Origin: Craterilacuibacter sp. RT1T
Lineage (GTDB): Bacteria > Pseudomonadota > Gammaproteobacteria > Burkholderiales > Chromobacteriaceae
Direction of reading: 5' to 3'
DNA length: 64,000 nt
Assembly: GCF_023502145.1 (NCBI RefSeq)
Contig: NZ_JAMFLI010000010.1
Location: 1-64,000 of the forward strand
Shown here piece by piece: positions 9,083 through 19,244 of the stretch. Each line of letters begins with the position of its first letter. Position 1 is the stretch's first letter. A program made the position numbers and the translations under genes. A model generated the notes under the pieces. That model was not told the origin of the DNA, made no database searches, and worked only from the letters and a program-made list of their open reading frames with translations.

Positions 9083-10435
9083 ATGCTTATTCTGGACAAG
9101 ACACTTGAGAGCTGGTGCGCCGGCTACCCGCTAATCCGCGCGCTGATCGCCTTGCAAGAAAGCAGCTGGTTCAATCCGGGCATCGCGCCCTGCGCCGAAG
9201 CACTGGCCGACGTGGGCCTGACAGCCGCCGATGTGGCAGATGCCAGTGCCCGTCTGGCACGCTTTGCGCCTTATATCATGCGTGTATTTCCGCAAACTCA
9301 GGCGAGCGGCGGCGTGATAGAGTCCGCCATTCAGGCCATGCCCAAGCTGCAGGCGGCACTGGCCGCAGAAAACCGGCTGGAATTGCCCGGCAGCTTGTGG
9401 CTCAAAGCCGATAACGAACTCCCCATCTCAGGTTCGATCAAGGCGCGCGGCGGTATTTACGAAGTACTCAAGCACGCCGAAGATCTGGCAATGGCTGCGG
9501 GCCTGCTACAAGCAGGCGACAACTATGCCTTGCTCGATAGCGATGCAGCCCGTGCCCTGTTCGGCCAGTACAAGGTCGCAGTCGGCTCCACCGGCAATCT
9601 CGGCCTGTCTATCGGCATCATGAGTGCGCAACTGGGCTTTCAGGCCACGGTGCATATGTCGGCCGATGCGCGCCAGTGGAAGAAAGACAAGCTGCGCGCC
9701 CATGGCGTGACCGTGATCGAATACGCGTCCGACTACAGCGTGGCGGTGGCGCAAGGCCGCCAACAGGCCGCATCCGACGCGAACTGCCACTTTGTCGACG
9801 ACGAAAACTCGACCCATCTGTTCCTCGGTTATGCCGTCGCCGCCGAGCGTTTGCAACGCCAGCTCGCGGCGGCCGGCATTCGCGTCGACGCCGAACATCC
9901 GCTGTTCGTCTACCTGCCGTGCGGCGTCGGTGGCGCACCCGGCGGTGTGGCCTTTGGCCTCAAGCTGATCTTTGGCGATGCGGTGCACTGCATCTTTGCC
10001 GAACCAAGCCACTCGCCGTGCATGCTGCTGGGGGTCTACACTGGCATGCACGACGCGGTGTCGGTACAGGATTTCGGCATCGACAATGTCACCGCAGCCG
10101 ACGGACTGGCCGTCGGCCGTCCATCCGGTTTTGTCGGCAAAGCCATGCAGCGCCTGCTGGACGGTTTCTACACCGTCAGCGATGACGCGCTGTTCCGCTA
10201 TCTGGCACTGGCCGAACAGCTGGAAGGCATCCGCATGGAGCCATCGGCCTTGGCTGGCGTGCCCGGCATGGTGCGCGTGCTGCAGGAAACACAGGGTTAC
10301 CGCAAGCGTGCCGGCCTGACCCCGGCACATATGGCCCGCGCGACCCACTTGGTCTGGGGAACCGGCGGCAGCATGCTGCCAGCGGCAGAAATGGAGGCCT
10401 ATCTGGCTCGCGGACGCCAGCAGCTAAACGCATGA
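9083..10435 (+). CDS. dsdA: D-serine dehydratase (PLP-dependent)
   Basis: The 450-residue fold-type II PLP enzyme has the cofactor lysine at residue 120 in [11 protein letters not shown] and the phosphate-binding glycine loop in [11 protein letters not shown]. It deaminates D-serine to pyruvate and ammonia, detoxifying D-serine or using it as a carbon source. The length and motifs fit E. coli DsdA. There is no dsdC regulator or dsdX permease beside it. The ribosome-binding site is poor, which suggests coupling to the upstream gene 13 bp away. Confidence 0.93.
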   Translation: MLILDKTLESWCAGYPLIRALIALQESSWFNPGIAPCAEALADVGLTAADVADASARLARFAPYIMRVFPQTQASGGVIESAIQAMPKLQAALAAENRLELPGSLWLKADNELPISGSIKARGGIYEVLKHAEDLAMAAGLLQAGDNYALLDSDAARALFGQYKVAVGSTGNLGLSIGIMSAQLGFQATVHMSADARQWKKDKLRAHGVTVIEYASDYSVAVAQGRQQAASDANCHFVDDENSTHLFLGYAVAAERLQRQLAAAGIRVDAEHPLFVYLPCGVGGAPGGVAFGLKLIFGDAVHCIFAEPSHSPCMLLGVYTGMHDAVSVQDFGIDNVTAADGLAVGRPSGFVGKAMQRLLDGFYTVSDDALFRYLALAEQLEGIRMEPSALAGVPGMVRVLQETQGYRKRAGLTPAHMARATHLVWGTGGSMLPAAEMEAYLARGRQQLNA

Positions 10436-10532
10436 GTGGCACACCCATGAAACACTATCTTCACGCAAACGTCATTTTTACTTAACCAAATATGACTAAT
10501 CTGCATCCGTTTAAATGAAACGGTGACAGATC

Positions 10533-12179
10533 ATGACGATCAGCCAGCGCCTGTGGTCCTCGGTTGCGTTTACCCTCGCCTGCCTGCTGCTGGTCATGGC
10601 CAGCAGCGCCTATTTGCTGGAGCGGACACTGGGCGAGCTGGAGCACAATCGCCAGCAACAGGTGCTAGGCATCCAGCTATACACCCTCAAGAGCGAGGCG
10701 CTGGCACTTTCCCGCGCCGATCCGCTACTGGATGAAACGGCCGTCAGGCTCAAGCACGCAGACGCCACCTTCTCCCGGCTACTGCCGGCAGTGCTTGCGC
10801 GCTTGCCGGCAAGCGAACACGAAACGTTCCGCAATGCAGTTGGCGCCAACTGGAAGCAATACCACCAGCAACTGGCCTCGGCGCTACAGATTGCCGCCAC
10901 CGCACCGGAAGACGCCCTGGCGATGCCGGAGTCTGCCTACAACAGCCATCTGCTGCCGCTAGCCATGCAGCTGGATCAGGATATTCAGCACCAACAGGCA
11001 CAGACATCAAGCGACAATACCCGGATTGCCCGCGCCCTCGACCACTTGCTGCTGCTCGTCCTCGGCCCGCTGGCGCTGGCTGCTCTGGCCGTAGTGCTCT
11101 CGCAGGGTTTGCTCGCCCACTGGCTCAAACGCCGCCTGCATGCCATCGATCAGGCTGCCGGCGCCCTGGCCGATGGCTGGCTGTCCACGCGCTTGCCCGC
11201 AGCAGGCCACGATGAACTCTCCCATGCGGCGCAAGGCATCAACCGCTTTCTGGCAAAACTGGCCACGCTGCTTGAACGCGTGCAAAGTCATGCCGCCACC
11301 GGTGCACATGAAAATGCGCAACTCTCCGGGCTGACGCGACAGGTCATTGCCATCAGTGCGGCACAGACCGAGCAAGCCGAGCAGTCACACCATGCCGCCA
11401 GCCGCGTCGACGAAGCGGCTGGCATGATTGCCCGCCATCTGGCCGTAATCGAATCCGGCATGGCGAATGTCACACAGCGTACCGCCCATGCACGCACGGC
11501 ATGTGAACAAGGCGCCGTGAATATGGGCCGGCTGCTGGAACGCATCGATGCGGTCTCGGGCAAGATGGGGGAACTCAAACACTCCAGCAACAGTATCCGT
11601 CAGGTTAGTGCGCTGATCCGCGATATCGCCGACCAGACCAATTTGCTGGCGCTCAATGCCGCCATCGAAGCGGCACGTGCCGGCGAAAGCGGTCGCGGCT
11701 TTGCCGTGGTCGCCGATGAAGTGCGCAAACTGGCCGAACGCACCCGTGATGCCACCGACGGCATCGGCCAGGCGCTAATACAGATCGAAAACGCGACCAG
11801 CGTGCTGGACGGCACCATCCGCGAAGCCGGCAACACCGGCAACGACAGCCGGCAGGCACAAAACGTGCTGGCTACGACGCTGGCCGCCGTGGATGCGGCA
11901 CTGGCTGAAGTCAGCCACAAGGTTGGCGAGATCGGCGAAGCGGGGGAAGAACAGGAGGCCAGCGGGCGACAGATTGTCGACACCAGCCGCCACCTGTCGG
12001 ATAAGGCCCAGGCCATCGAGCAGCAAATGACGGCCATCACGCCGATGACACAACGACTGGATCAGGCCTCGGCGCTATTGCTGGGCGAGATGAGCTGGTT
12101 TAAACAGGCAGGGCAGGCGCCAACCATGGCGCCCCACCCTCTAAATGGTGCTTACAACACCGCCAGCGCGGCGGCGTAG
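10533..12179 (+). CDS. Methyl-accepting chemotaxis protein
   Basis: The 548-residue chemoreceptor has one membrane helix at about residues 9-30, a short helical periplasmic sensor, a second helix at about 168-190, a HAMP region, and a cytoplasmic coiled-coil domain. The hairpin-tip signature is at about 364-403 ([20 protein letters not shown], then [17 protein letters not shown]). It relays ligand binding to CheA/CheW. The 3' end overlaps the end of tpx by 28 bp in convergent orientation. A degenerate copy of its last codons lies at 20038-20118. Confidence 0.92.
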   Translation: MTISQRLWSSVAFTLACLLLVMASSAYLLERTLGELEHNRQQQVLGIQLYTLKSEALALSRADPLLDETAVRLKHADATFSRLLPAVLARLPASEHETFRNAVGANWKQYHQQLASALQIAATAPEDALAMPESAYNSHLLPLAMQLDQDIQHQQAQTSSDNTRIARALDHLLLLVLGPLALAALAVVLSQGLLAHWLKRRLHAIDQAAGALADGWLSTRLPAAGHDELSHAAQGINRFLAKLATLLERVQSHAATGAHENAQLSGLTRQVIAISAAQTEQAEQSHHAASRVDEAAGMIARHLAVIESGMANVTQRTAHARTACEQGAVNMGRLLERIDAVSGKMGELKHSSNSIRQVSALIRDIADQTNLLALNAAIEAARAGESGRGFAVVADEVRKLAERTRDATDGIGQALIQIENATSVLDGTIREAGNTGNDSRQAQNVLATTLAAVDAALAEVSHKVGEIGEAGEEQEASGRQIVDTSRHLSDKAQAIEQQMTAITPMTQRLDQASALLLGEMSWFKQAGQAPTMAPHPLNGAYNTASAAA

Positions 12180-12646
12180 TCCGGCTCCTGCCCGACTTCG
12201 CTCACCAGCTCGCTGTGCAACACCTTGTTGTCAGCGTCCAGCACCACCACCGCCCGCGCACACAGGCCGACCAGCGGGCCGCTGGCGAACTCGACACCCC
12301 AGGTACTACGGAACTCGGGATGACGGAAAGTCGACAGATTGATCACGCCCTCAATGCCCTCGGCACCGCAGAAGCGCTTCTGCGCAAACGGCAGGTCAGC
12401 CGAGATGCACAGCACGCTCACACCGGCACGGCCGGCGGCCTGCTCATTGAACTTGCGCACCGAAGTGGCGCAAGTCGGCGTGTCTACGCTGGGGAAAATA
12501 TTCAGGATCTTATTGCCGGCAAAGTCAGCCAGCGTCACCTCGGCCAGATCGCCGTTGGTCAGGCTCAAGGCTGGCGCTTGGCTGCCGACGGCAGGCAAAA
12601 CACCAGACACTTCAATAGGGTTACCGCGCAGGGTGATGGTAGGCAT
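12152..12646 (-). CDS. tpx: Thiol peroxidase (atypical 2-Cys peroxiredoxin)
   Basis: The 164-residue Tpx has the peroxidatic cysteine in [15 protein letters not shown] and the resolving cysteine in [10 protein letters not shown], about 34 residues apart as usual. It reduces peroxides using thioredoxin. The start [13 protein letters not shown] is placed by AAGGAG five bases upstream; a longer in-frame ORF has no family similarity. It overlaps the chemoreceptor gene by 28 bp at the 3' end. A frameshifted partial copy lies at 20119-20496. Confidence 0.95.
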   Translation of the reverse strand: MPTITLRGNPIEVSGVLPAVGSQAPALSLTNGDLAEVTLADFAGNKILNIFPSVDTPTCATSVRKFNEQAAGRAGVSVLCISADLPFAQKRFCGAEGIEGVINLSTFRHPEFRSTWGVEFASGPLVGLCARAVVVLDADNKVLHSELVSEVGQEPDYAAALAVL

Positions 12647-12787
12647 GGAGACTCCTTGTGGTTGACGCCATATCCTGCGCCACATGCCATCGAGATTCAA
12701 CCATGTGCACGCCATGGTCTGACTGCGCCCTCCTTGAAAATGTCCGACCGCTTGCTTTAGGACAAGGCTTATGTCCGAGCAGTCCTT

Positions 12788-12824
12788 TATAATCATGTCT
12801 AATATAACGCCGTGCTCAGACATG
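12788..12824 (+). promoter_or_regulatory. -10 box and inverted repeat upstream of the LysR gene
   Basis: A perfect TATAAT lies at 12788-12793 without a good -35. Immediately downstream CATGTCT (12794-12800) and AGACATG (12818-12824) form an inverted repeat that covers the proposed start codon. ATGTCCGA also occurs twice just upstream (at about 12740 and 12771). The arrangement suggests control by the regulator itself or by an activator, in the 175-bp region shared with tpx. Confidence 0.45.
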
Positions 12825-13766
12825 CAGACACAACAGATCAGGGCGTTTTACGCCATCATGACCCACGGGACGATCACCACGGCAGCGCAGTCTCTCGGCA
12901 TCACCCAGCCCGCGGCGACCCGTCTGCTCAAGAGCATGGAACAGGATCTGGGCTTTTTGCTGTTCGAACGCACCCGCCAGCAGTTGCTGCCCACCGCCGA
13001 GGCGCGTGCCCTGATAAAGGACGCGGAGCGCGTCTTCCAGGCACTGGACCGGATCGAACACACGGCCGAGCGTCTGCGCGAATTGCCGCAAGGCGATCTG
13101 TACATCGCAGCCCTGCCACTGCTGTCGGTGGCCTTTATCCCGCAGGTGCTCGCCACCTTCGCAGAAGAACAGCATACCCGCTTCGTGTTGCGCAACTACC
13201 GTTCCGAACAGATCAACCTGCCCGGGGCGCAGAAGGCTTACGATATCGGCTTTTGCATCTGTGACCAGCCAGTGGCGGGCGCCGACGTGCTGAGCTTTCG
13301 CAGCGAGTACCTGTGCCTCTTGCCCAAGAACAGCCCACTGGCCAACGTGCCCAGTCTGAGCCCCCTGCACCTGGCCGGACAGCAGATGGTCTGCTACGAG
13401 CACGATTTCCCGCAAAAACAGATCGACGCCGAATTTGCCCGCCACGGGCTGCACTACAACAAGGTGGCGGAAGCCTCGTTCGCCTACTCCATCGGCGCGA
13501 TGGTCGAGGCGGGATTGGGCTATGCGATCCTCGACCCGTTCACCTCCATCCTGTACGCAGAGCGCGGCCTCCATTTCAAGCCCTTCAAGCCTGCGATTCC
13601 TTTCGAGTTCAACATCCTGATCCCGTGCAACCGTCCGCTGTCGCGCGCAGGCGAGCGCTTCTTGCGCACCTTCCTCGACAAGGTCGACGACGAAGGCATC
13701 GTCTTCCAGCTACAGGGACAAAGTCCCAAAGCCATCGCCTATCTGGAGCGGCTGGGCCGCGCCTGA
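12822..13766 (+). CDS. LysR-family transcriptional regulator
   Basis: The 314-residue LysR protein has an N-terminal winged helix-turn-helix (ITTAAQSLGITQPAATRLLK) and a C-terminal periplasmic-binding-like effector domain. The start at 12822 (MQTQQIRAF) gives the usual family N-terminus and lies downstream of the TATAAT box. In-frame ATGs at 12771 (with AGGA upstream) and 12795 are alternatives. It is convergent with adhE. Its likely targets are the adhE/YfcC/opine dehydrogenase cluster or tpx, which is a positional inference. Confidence 0.85.
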   Translation: MQTQQIRAFYAIMTHGTITTAAQSLGITQPAATRLLKSMEQDLGFLLFERTRQQLLPTAEARALIKDAERVFQALDRIEHTAERLRELPQGDLYIAALPLLSVAFIPQVLATFAEEQHTRFVLRNYRSEQINLPGAQKAYDIGFCICDQPVAGADVLSFRSEYLCLLPKNSPLANVPSLSPLHLAGQQMVCYEHDFPQKQIDAEFARHGLHYNKVAEASFAYSIGAMVEAGLGYAILDPFTSILYAERGLHFKPFKPAIPFEFNILIPCNRPLSRAGERFLRTFLDKVDDEGIVFQLQGQSPKAIAYLERLGRA

Positions 13767-13771
13767 CGCCG

Positions 13772-13820
13772 AAAAAAGGCCCCTGCCACAGGCAGGAGCC
13801 AAGCGGGGTGCAACACCCCG
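13772..13820 (-). terminator. Terminator of adhE, with a second hairpin
   Basis: Read on the minus strand, GGCTCCTGCC/GGCAGGGGCC is followed by TTTTTT (13772-13800). A second perfect stem CGGGGTG/CACCCCG (13804-13820) lies between it and the adhE stop. Confidence 0.8.
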
Positions 13821-13840
13821 ATCACGGAAAGGTGCGGGCC

Positions 13841-16483
13841 TCAGTGCGCCTTGCGCTTGCCCTTCGCGCCGGCGTCCGGCGCAGCGGTCTCGCGGTAAGG
13901 ACGCCCGTAGTAGCTGTCGAGCAGCAACTGGCGCAGCTCGCTGATCAGCGGGTAGCGCGGGTTGGCACCGGTGCACTGGTCGTCGAAGGCGGCCTCGGCC
14001 AGCGCATCGAGCCGGGCCAGGAAGTCGGCCTCGGCCACACCGGCGGCCTGGATCGACGCAGGAATGCCCAGCACCGCCTTCAAGTCGTCAACCCAGACGA
14101 TCAGCCTCGCAACGCTGTCGTGGTCGTCGCGCCCGCCCAGGCCCAGATGGCGGGCGATCTGCGCGTAGCGGGCCGCGCCCTTAGGACATTCGTACTGGCT
14201 GAATGCGGTCTGCTTGGTCGGATAGTCGGCCGCGTTGTAGCGGATCACATTGCAGATCAACAAGGCGTTGGCCAGTCCGTGCGGCAGGTGGAATTCGGCC
14301 CCGAGCTTGTGCGCCATCGAGTGGCAAACGCCGAGGAAGGCGTTGGCGAAAGCGATGCCGGCGATGGTCGCCGCGTTATGCACCTGCTCGCGCGCCTTGG
14401 GGTCGTGTGCGCCATTCTGGTAGGACGACGGCAGGTAGTCCTTCAGCAGCTTGAGCGCCTGCAAGGCCTGCGGGTCGGAGTATTCATTAGCCATCACCGA
14501 CACATAGGCCTCCAGCGCATGGGTCACCGCATCGATACCGCCGAACGCGGTCAGCGACTTGGGCATGTTCATCACCAGGTTGGCGTCGATGATCGCCATG
14601 TCAGGGGTCAGCGCGTAGTCGGCGATCGGGTACTTGACCCCGGTCTTCTCGTCGGTGACCACGGCGAACGGGGTCACCTCCGAGCCGGTACCGGACGTGG
14701 TCGGCACCGCGACCAGCATCGCCTTCTCGCCGAGCTTTGGGAAACGGTAGATGCGCTTGCGGATGTCCATGAAGCGCAGCGCCAGGTCTTCGAAGTGGAC
14801 GTCCGGGTGTTCGTACAGCACCCAGATGATCTTGGCCGCATCCATCGGCGAGCCGCCGCCCAGCGCCAGGATCACGTCCGGCCGGAAGGCGTGCGCCAGC
14901 GCAGTGCCCTTGCGCACCACGGCCAGCGTCGGGTCGGCCGACACCTCGAAGAAACACTCGACTTCCATGCCCTGCTTTTTCAACAGGCGCACCGTGTCCT
15001 CGACGTAACCGTTTTCAAACAGGAAACGGTCGGTCACGATCAGGCAGCGCTTCTTGCCGGCCAGATCCTCCAGCGCCACCGGCAGGCTGCCGCGACGGAA
15101 GTAGATGGATTTCGGCAGTTTGTGCCACAGCATGTTTTCCGCCCTCTTGGCCACGGTCTTCTTGTTGATCAGGTGCTTGGGGCCGACGTTCTCGGAAATC
15201 GAGTTGCCGCCCCAGCTGCCGCACCCCAGAGTCAGCGACGGCGCCAGACTGAAGTTGTACAGGTCGCCGATGCCGCCCTGCGACGACGGCGTGTTGATCA
15301 GGATGCGCGCCGTCTTCATGCGCGCACCGAAGCGGCACACCCGCTCGTGCTGCAGGTCCTGATCGGTGTACAGCGCCGAGGTGTGGCCGATGCCGCCCAG
15401 CGCGACCAGCGCCTCGGCCATGTCGCACGCCTCATCGAAGTCGCGCGCCCGGTACATCGCCAGCGTCGGCGACAGCTTCTCGTGCGCGAAGGCTTCGGCC
15501 TCGCTCAGGTCGGTCACCTCGGCGATCAGCACCTTGCTGCCGGCCGGCACGCAGATGCCGGCCATCTGCGCGATTTCCAGCGCACTCTGCCCGACGATGG
15601 CCGCGTTGAGCGCACCGTTTTTCAGCAGCACCTGACGGACCGCCTCCGCTTCCGTCGCGCTGAGCAGGTAGCCGCCGTGCTCGGCAAAGCGCGCACGCAC
15701 CGCGTCGTAGATGGCGTCGACCACGATCACCGACTGTTCGGACGCGCACACCACGCCATTGTCGAAGGTCTTGGACATCAGAATCGACGCGACCGCGCGC
15801 CGGATGTCGGCCGTCTCGTCTATCACCGCGGGCGTATTGCCCGCGCCGACGCCGATGGCCGGCTTGCCCGACGAATACGCGGCGTGAACCATGGCCGGCC
15901 CGCCGGTGGCCAGGATCATGTTGACATCCGGGTGGTGCATCAGCGCACGCGACAGCTCGACCGACGGCTCGTCGATCCAGCCGATGATGTCCTTCGGCGC
16001 GCCGGCGGCCACCGCAGCGGCAAGGACGATGCGGGCGGCCTCGCAGGTCGAGCGCTTCGCGCGCGGGTGCGGCGAGAAGATGATGCCGTTGCGGGTCTTC
16101 AGCGAGATCAGTGCCTTGAAGATCGCGGTCGAAGTCGGGTTGGTGGTCGGTACGATGCCGCATAGCACGCCGACCGGCTCGGCGATGGTCAGCGTGCCGA
16201 AGGTCTCGTCTTCTTCCAGCACGCCGCAGGTCTTGTCATCCTTGTACTTGTTGTAAATGTACTCGGAGGCGAAGTGGTTCTTGATCACCTTGTCCTCGAG
16301 CACACCCATGCCGGTCTCGGCAACCGCCATGCGCGCCAGCGGGATGCGCGCGTCGGCGGCGGCGAGGGCCGCGCAGCGGAAGATATGGTCGACCTGCTGC
16401 TGGTCGAAACCGGCAAAGCGCTGCTGCGCGACCTTGACCCGTGCCACTAGGGCCTGCAGTTCTTCATGGGTAGTGATAGCCAT
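13841..16483 (-). CDS. adhE: Bifunctional acetaldehyde-CoA/alcohol dehydrogenase
   Basis: The 880-residue fusion has a CoA-acylating aldehyde dehydrogenase domain (about 1-440; catalytic Cys246 in DNGVVCASEQ) and an iron-dependent alcohol dehydrogenase domain (about 450-865; GGGSPMDAAK, and metal-ligand region HSMAHKLGAEFHLPHG). It converts acetyl-CoA to ethanol through acetaldehyde, reoxidising two NADH, and the family forms spirosomes. AGAGGA four bases before ATG sets the start. The C-terminus has a basic tail (GAKGKRKAH). The gene looks richer in G+C than the flanking genes. A pflB remnant, its usual metabolic partner, lies at 19521. Confidence 0.95.
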   Translation of the reverse strand: MAITTHEELQALVARVKVAQQRFAGFDQQQVDHIFRCAALAAADARIPLARMAVAETGMGVLEDKVIKNHFASEYIYNKYKDDKTCGVLEEDETFGTLTIAEPVGVLCGIVPTTNPTSTAIFKALISLKTRNGIIFSPHPRAKRSTCEAARIVLAAAVAAGAPKDIIGWIDEPSVELSRALMHHPDVNMILATGGPAMVHAAYSSGKPAIGVGAGNTPAVIDETADIRRAVASILMSKTFDNGVVCASEQSVIVVDAIYDAVRARFAEHGGYLLSATEAEAVRQVLLKNGALNAAIVGQSALEIAQMAGICVPAGSKVLIAEVTDLSEAEAFAHEKLSPTLAMYRARDFDEACDMAEALVALGGIGHTSALYTDQDLQHERVCRFGARMKTARILINTPSSQGGIGDLYNFSLAPSLTLGCGSWGGNSISENVGPKHLINKKTVAKRAENMLWHKLPKSIYFRRGSLPVALEDLAGKKRCLIVTDRFLFENGYVEDTVRLLKKQGMEVECFFEVSADPTLAVVRKGTALAHAFRPDVILALGGGSPMDAAKIIWVLYEHPDVHFEDLALRFMDIRKRIYRFPKLGEKAMLVAVPTTSGTGSEVTPFAVVTDEKTGVKYPIADYALTPDMAIIDANLVMNMPKSLTAFGGIDAVTHALEAYVSVMANEYSDPQALQALKLLKDYLPSSYQNGAHDPKAREQVHNAATIAGIAFANAFLGVCHSMAHKLGAEFHLPHGLANALLICNVIRYNAADYPTKQTAFSQYECPKGAARYAQIARHLGLGGRDDHDSVARLIVWVDDLKAVLGIPASIQAAGVAEADFLARLDALAEAAFDDQCTGANPRYPLISELRQLLLDSYYGRPYRETAAPDAGAKGKRKAH

Positions 16484-16510
16484 TGCGTCCTCTAATCCGT
16501 ATCGGTAGTT

Positions 16511-16547
16511 GTCTTGCCAAGGCCTTGCGCCAAGGACTTGGCAAGAC
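16511..16547 (-). other. Hairpin in the adhE leader
   Basis: GTCTTGCCAAG (16511-16521) is perfectly complementary to CTTGGCAAGAC (16537-16547). It lies 28 bp upstream of adhE and could be an attenuator or processing site between the YfcC and adhE cistrons. A GGGCAGG/CCTGCCC stem follows at about 16574-16589. Confidence 0.5.
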
Positions 16548-16609
16548 AGCCAGCACCGGTCGCACGTCTCCCCGGGCAGGGACCTGCCCTGCCTGTTCCA
16601 TGTGCTTGC

Positions 16610-16620
16610 GGGGGGGGGGG
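16610..16620. repeat. Homopolymer of 11 G
   Basis: An uninterrupted run of 11 G sits in the 165-bp gap between the YfcC stop and the adhE start. Such tracts can slip during replication and change promoter or leader spacing. Confidence 0.7.
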
Positions 16621-16648
16621 CCGGACCCGTGAGCCCGGCGAAGAAGGT

Positions 16649-18058
16649 TTACATCAGGACGGCGACACTCAGCGCCGCCATATTGAGCAGGGTGAGCACG
16701 ACCAGCATTGGCACCATGAAGCGCACCCAGCGCGAGAACGGTACATGGCCGATGGCGAGCGCGCCCATCACCACGCCGGAGGTCGGAGTGACGATATGCG
16801 ACAGGCCCGAGGCGGTCTGGAAGGCGGTGACCACCAGATCGCGGCCAACGCCGGCAAAGTCGGCCAGCGGCGCGAGGATGGGCATGGACAGTACCGCCAG
16901 ACCCGAGGTCGACGGGATCAGTACCGACAGCGCGCTCTCGATCCAGTACAGCGCGTTGATGAAGGCCACCGGCGACAAGCCGCCGATCAACTGTTCGGCG
17001 TAGTTGAGGATGGTGTGGGTGATCTGGCCGTTGTCCATGATCACCACCAGGCCACGCGCGAGGATCACCACCAGTGCGACGCCCAGCAGGTCACGCGCAC
17101 CATCGACGAAGGTCGAAGCGAGCTTGTCTTCCGGAATGCGCGCCAGCACGCCAATGACGATGGCCATCACCATGAACAGCGCGGACATTTCGCCCATCCA
17201 CCAGCCCAGCGCCGACACGCCGTAAATCATCACGCCGAAGGTGGCGACGAACAGGGTCAGGATCAGCTTGTGCATGCCGGTCATTTCGATGCGCTCGCTC
17301 CCCTGCAGCTTGTCGCTGAGGAAGTAGGCGCGGTCGGCGTCCCGCTGGTCGGCCACCAGCGAATGGCCGTAATCGCGGCGCACGCGCTCGGCGTAACGCA
17401 TCACGTAGGCCACGCAGATCATCCAGCCGATAACCAGAATCACCACGCGCAGCAGCATGCCGTCGGTGAACGGGATGCCGGCGGCGTTGGAGGCAATCAC
17501 CGTCGCGAACGGGTTGATCGTCGAGCCGGTCACCCCCATGCCGGAGCCCAGCAGGATGATGGCAATGGCCGTGATCGGGTCGTAGCCGGCGCGCATCATG
17601 ATCGGGATCAGCAGGATGTAGAACGGGATGGTTTCCTCGGCCATGCCGTAGATGGTGCCACCCGCGGCGAACAAGCCCATCAGGATGGGGATCAGCCACT
17701 TCTCGCGCCCGGCCATGCGGGTGGTGACGCGCTGGATGCCGGCGTCGATGGCGCCGGTGCGGGTCACCACCGCGAGGAAACCGCCGATCATCAGGATGAA
17801 GAAGCCGACGTCGATGGCGCGCGCGGCGTTGGTGAGATGGTCATAGGCACCGTCGATCGGCGCCAGCGCGATTTCCAGCAGCCCCTGCGGATTGGCCGGC
17901 ATCGTATGGTAGGTACCGGCGACCGGCACCATCTTGCCCAGCGCCTCGTTTTTCACCATCTCGTAGCTACCGGCCGGGATGATCCAGGTCAGCGCCGCGA
18001 TCACCAGCATCAGGATGAACAGGATGGTGAAGGAACTCGGGAATTTCTTGAACAGCAT
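16649..18058 (-). CDS. YfcC/DcuC-family inner-membrane carrier
   Basis: The 469-residue, roughly 12-helix protein of the C4-dicarboxylate anaerobic carrier/YfcC family has typical stretches WIIPAGSYE, MAEETIPFYILLIPIMM, GSGMGVTGSTINPFAT and IPSTSGLAVLSMPI. Family members exchange amino acids (some act as arginine/ornithine antiporters), dipeptides or dicarboxylates. Its position between opine dehydrogenase and adhE suggests it moves an amino acid, opine or organic acid. AAGGAG five bases upstream fixes the start. It is probably co-transcribed with the opine dehydrogenase gene. Confidence 0.85.
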   Translation of the reverse strand: MLFKKFPSSFTILFILMLVIAALTWIIPAGSYEMVKNEALGKMVPVAGTYHTMPANPQGLLEIALAPIDGAYDHLTNAARAIDVGFFILMIGGFLAVVTRTGAIDAGIQRVTTRMAGREKWLIPILMGLFAAGGTIYGMAEETIPFYILLIPIMMRAGYDPITAIAIILLGSGMGVTGSTINPFATVIASNAAGIPFTDGMLLRVVILVIGWMICVAYVMRYAERVRRDYGHSLVADQRDADRAYFLSDKLQGSERIEMTGMHKLILTLFVATFGVMIYGVSALGWWMGEMSALFMVMAIVIGVLARIPEDKLASTFVDGARDLLGVALVVILARGLVVIMDNGQITHTILNYAEQLIGGLSPVAFINALYWIESALSVLIPSTSGLAVLSMPILAPLADFAGVGRDLVVTAFQTASGLSHIVTPTSGVVMGALAIGHVPFSRWVRFMVPMLVVLTLLNMAALSVAVLM

Positions 18059-18088
18059 GCTTACTCCTTTTTATGTCCGGATCGGGGT

Positions 18089-18114
18089 GGCCATGCCGCG
18101 TATGCGGCATGGCC
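18089..18114 (-). other. Intercistronic hairpin
   Basis: GGCCATGCCGC and GCGGCATGGCC form a perfect 11-bp stem with a GTAT loop. It sits between the opine dehydrogenase stop and the YfcC ribosome-binding site and has no T-run, so it is more likely an mRNA-processing or stabilising element than a terminator. Confidence 0.6.
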
Positions 18115-18128
18115 AGGTCGGTGTCGGC

Positions 18129-19244
18129 TTAAGCCAGAGAGTCGGCAATCTGCCCGTAAGTCATGCCGGCAAGGCCCATCGCGCGCAGATTGCGTCCGCA
18201 CTTGCCGTAGTCGGTCCGGTTGTAGGCGTTGGCGATGGTAATGCACGCATCAATCATCGGCGTCGGCACGCCCTGCAGGCGGGCCAGGGCCTGGCAGGGC
18301 ACCAGCAGGTAGGCGATGTCTTCGGTGATGTAGCGGTGCAGGGAAGAGTCTGGCGCGGAGTTGATCTTGCCGTGGGTCTCCGAGGTGCGGTTCAGCTCGT
18401 ACACGGTGCTCGCGTGCATCGCGTACAGGCTGTTCATCGCCTCCAGTTCGCTCATCAGTTGCAGGCCCAGCGCGTTGCCGATCTCCTGGCGCTCCAGCTC
18501 CATCACTTCGGCGGCGCGCGAAGTGGCGACCGAACAGCAATCCTTGTAGTAGTTGAACTTGCCCTCGAAGTTCTCCAGCAGGCCCATGTTCAGGGTGGTC
18601 AGCAGCGGATGGCCGCCGTAGTTGATGTTTTCCAGGCCCGCGGCAATCACGTTGGGCAGGGCCGACAACGGCAGCGGCAGCAGCGGGGCGATGCGCTCGA
18701 TCGCCTCGCCGGTCCGGCTGGCCGGCAGCGCCGCGACCGGCAGGTACTCCTTGATGCCCATGATCGCGATCTCGGCCGGACCGCTCAGGCGGCAAGCCCA
18801 CGGGATGGAGATTGCGTCGACGAACAGCAGCTTCTGGTGATAACCCAATTCCTTCTGCCGCTGGCGCAATGCCAGCGCACCGAAGTTGCCCGGCATCAGC
18901 ATCACGATCTGGTCGTCCTTCAGGTGTGGCAGCATGGTTTCGAACAGCGGCAACTGGGCGAACGACGGCACCGGCAGGATGATCACGTCGCTGAAGGCGA
19001 CCGCCTCGGCGATGTCCTCGGTGACGGTGTGCAGCGGCTGGAAGCCGGCGAAGCTCAGCTTGACGCCGTTCAGCTCCTCGATGGCCCGCACGCCGCCTCG
19101 CTCGCGGATGTCCTGCAAGGGCTGGGCGTAGCCAGGCGCCCCGTACAGGCAAACGTCGACGCCGATGGCAGACAGGTGGTACGCCGCGGTAATGCCCGCG
19201 TTGCCAGAGCCGATGATGGTTGCCCGCAATCTGTTGCTGCTCAT
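18129..19244 (-). CDS. NAD(P)-dependent octopine/nopaline-type (opine) dehydrogenase
   Basis: The 371-residue protein has an N-terminal Rossmann nucleotide site (TIIGSGNAGITAAYHL) and the octopine dehydrogenase C-terminal domain. That domain includes NVIAAGLENINYGGHPLLT, the family's conserved Asn/His region. These enzymes reductively condense an amino acid with a 2-oxo acid (often pyruvate) using NAD(P)H, or run in reverse. Next to adhE this reads as another NADH-disposal route, or as use of an imported opine. A GAGGGGG site precedes ATG. It is probably the first gene of the minus-strand operon, about 280 bp from the pflB remnant. Confidence 0.85.
   Translation of the reverse strand: MSSNRLRATIIGSGNAGITAAYHLSAIGVDVCLYGAPGYAQPLQDIRERGGVRAIEELNGVKLSFAGFQPLHTVTEDIAEAVAFSDVIILPVPSFAQLPLFETMLPHLKDDQIVMLMPGNFGALALRQRQKELGYHQKLLFVDAISIPWACRLSGPAEIAIMGIKEYLPVAALPASRTGEAIERIAPLLPLPLSALPNVIAAGLENINYGGHPLLTTLNMGLLENFEGKFNYYKDCCSVATSRAAEVMELERQEIGNALGLQLMSELEAMNSLYAMHASTVYELNRTSETHGKINSAPDSSLHRYITEDIAYLLVPCQALARLQGVPTPMIDACITIANAYNRTDYGKCGRNLRAMGLAGMTYGQIADSLA

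Noticed and set aside
13313-16165. A 950-codon plus-strand open frame opposite adhE
   Set aside because: It is the complement of a well-conserved bifunctional AdhE. Its product is Arg/His/Gln-rich and featureless, as expected from antisense reading of G+C-rich DNA.
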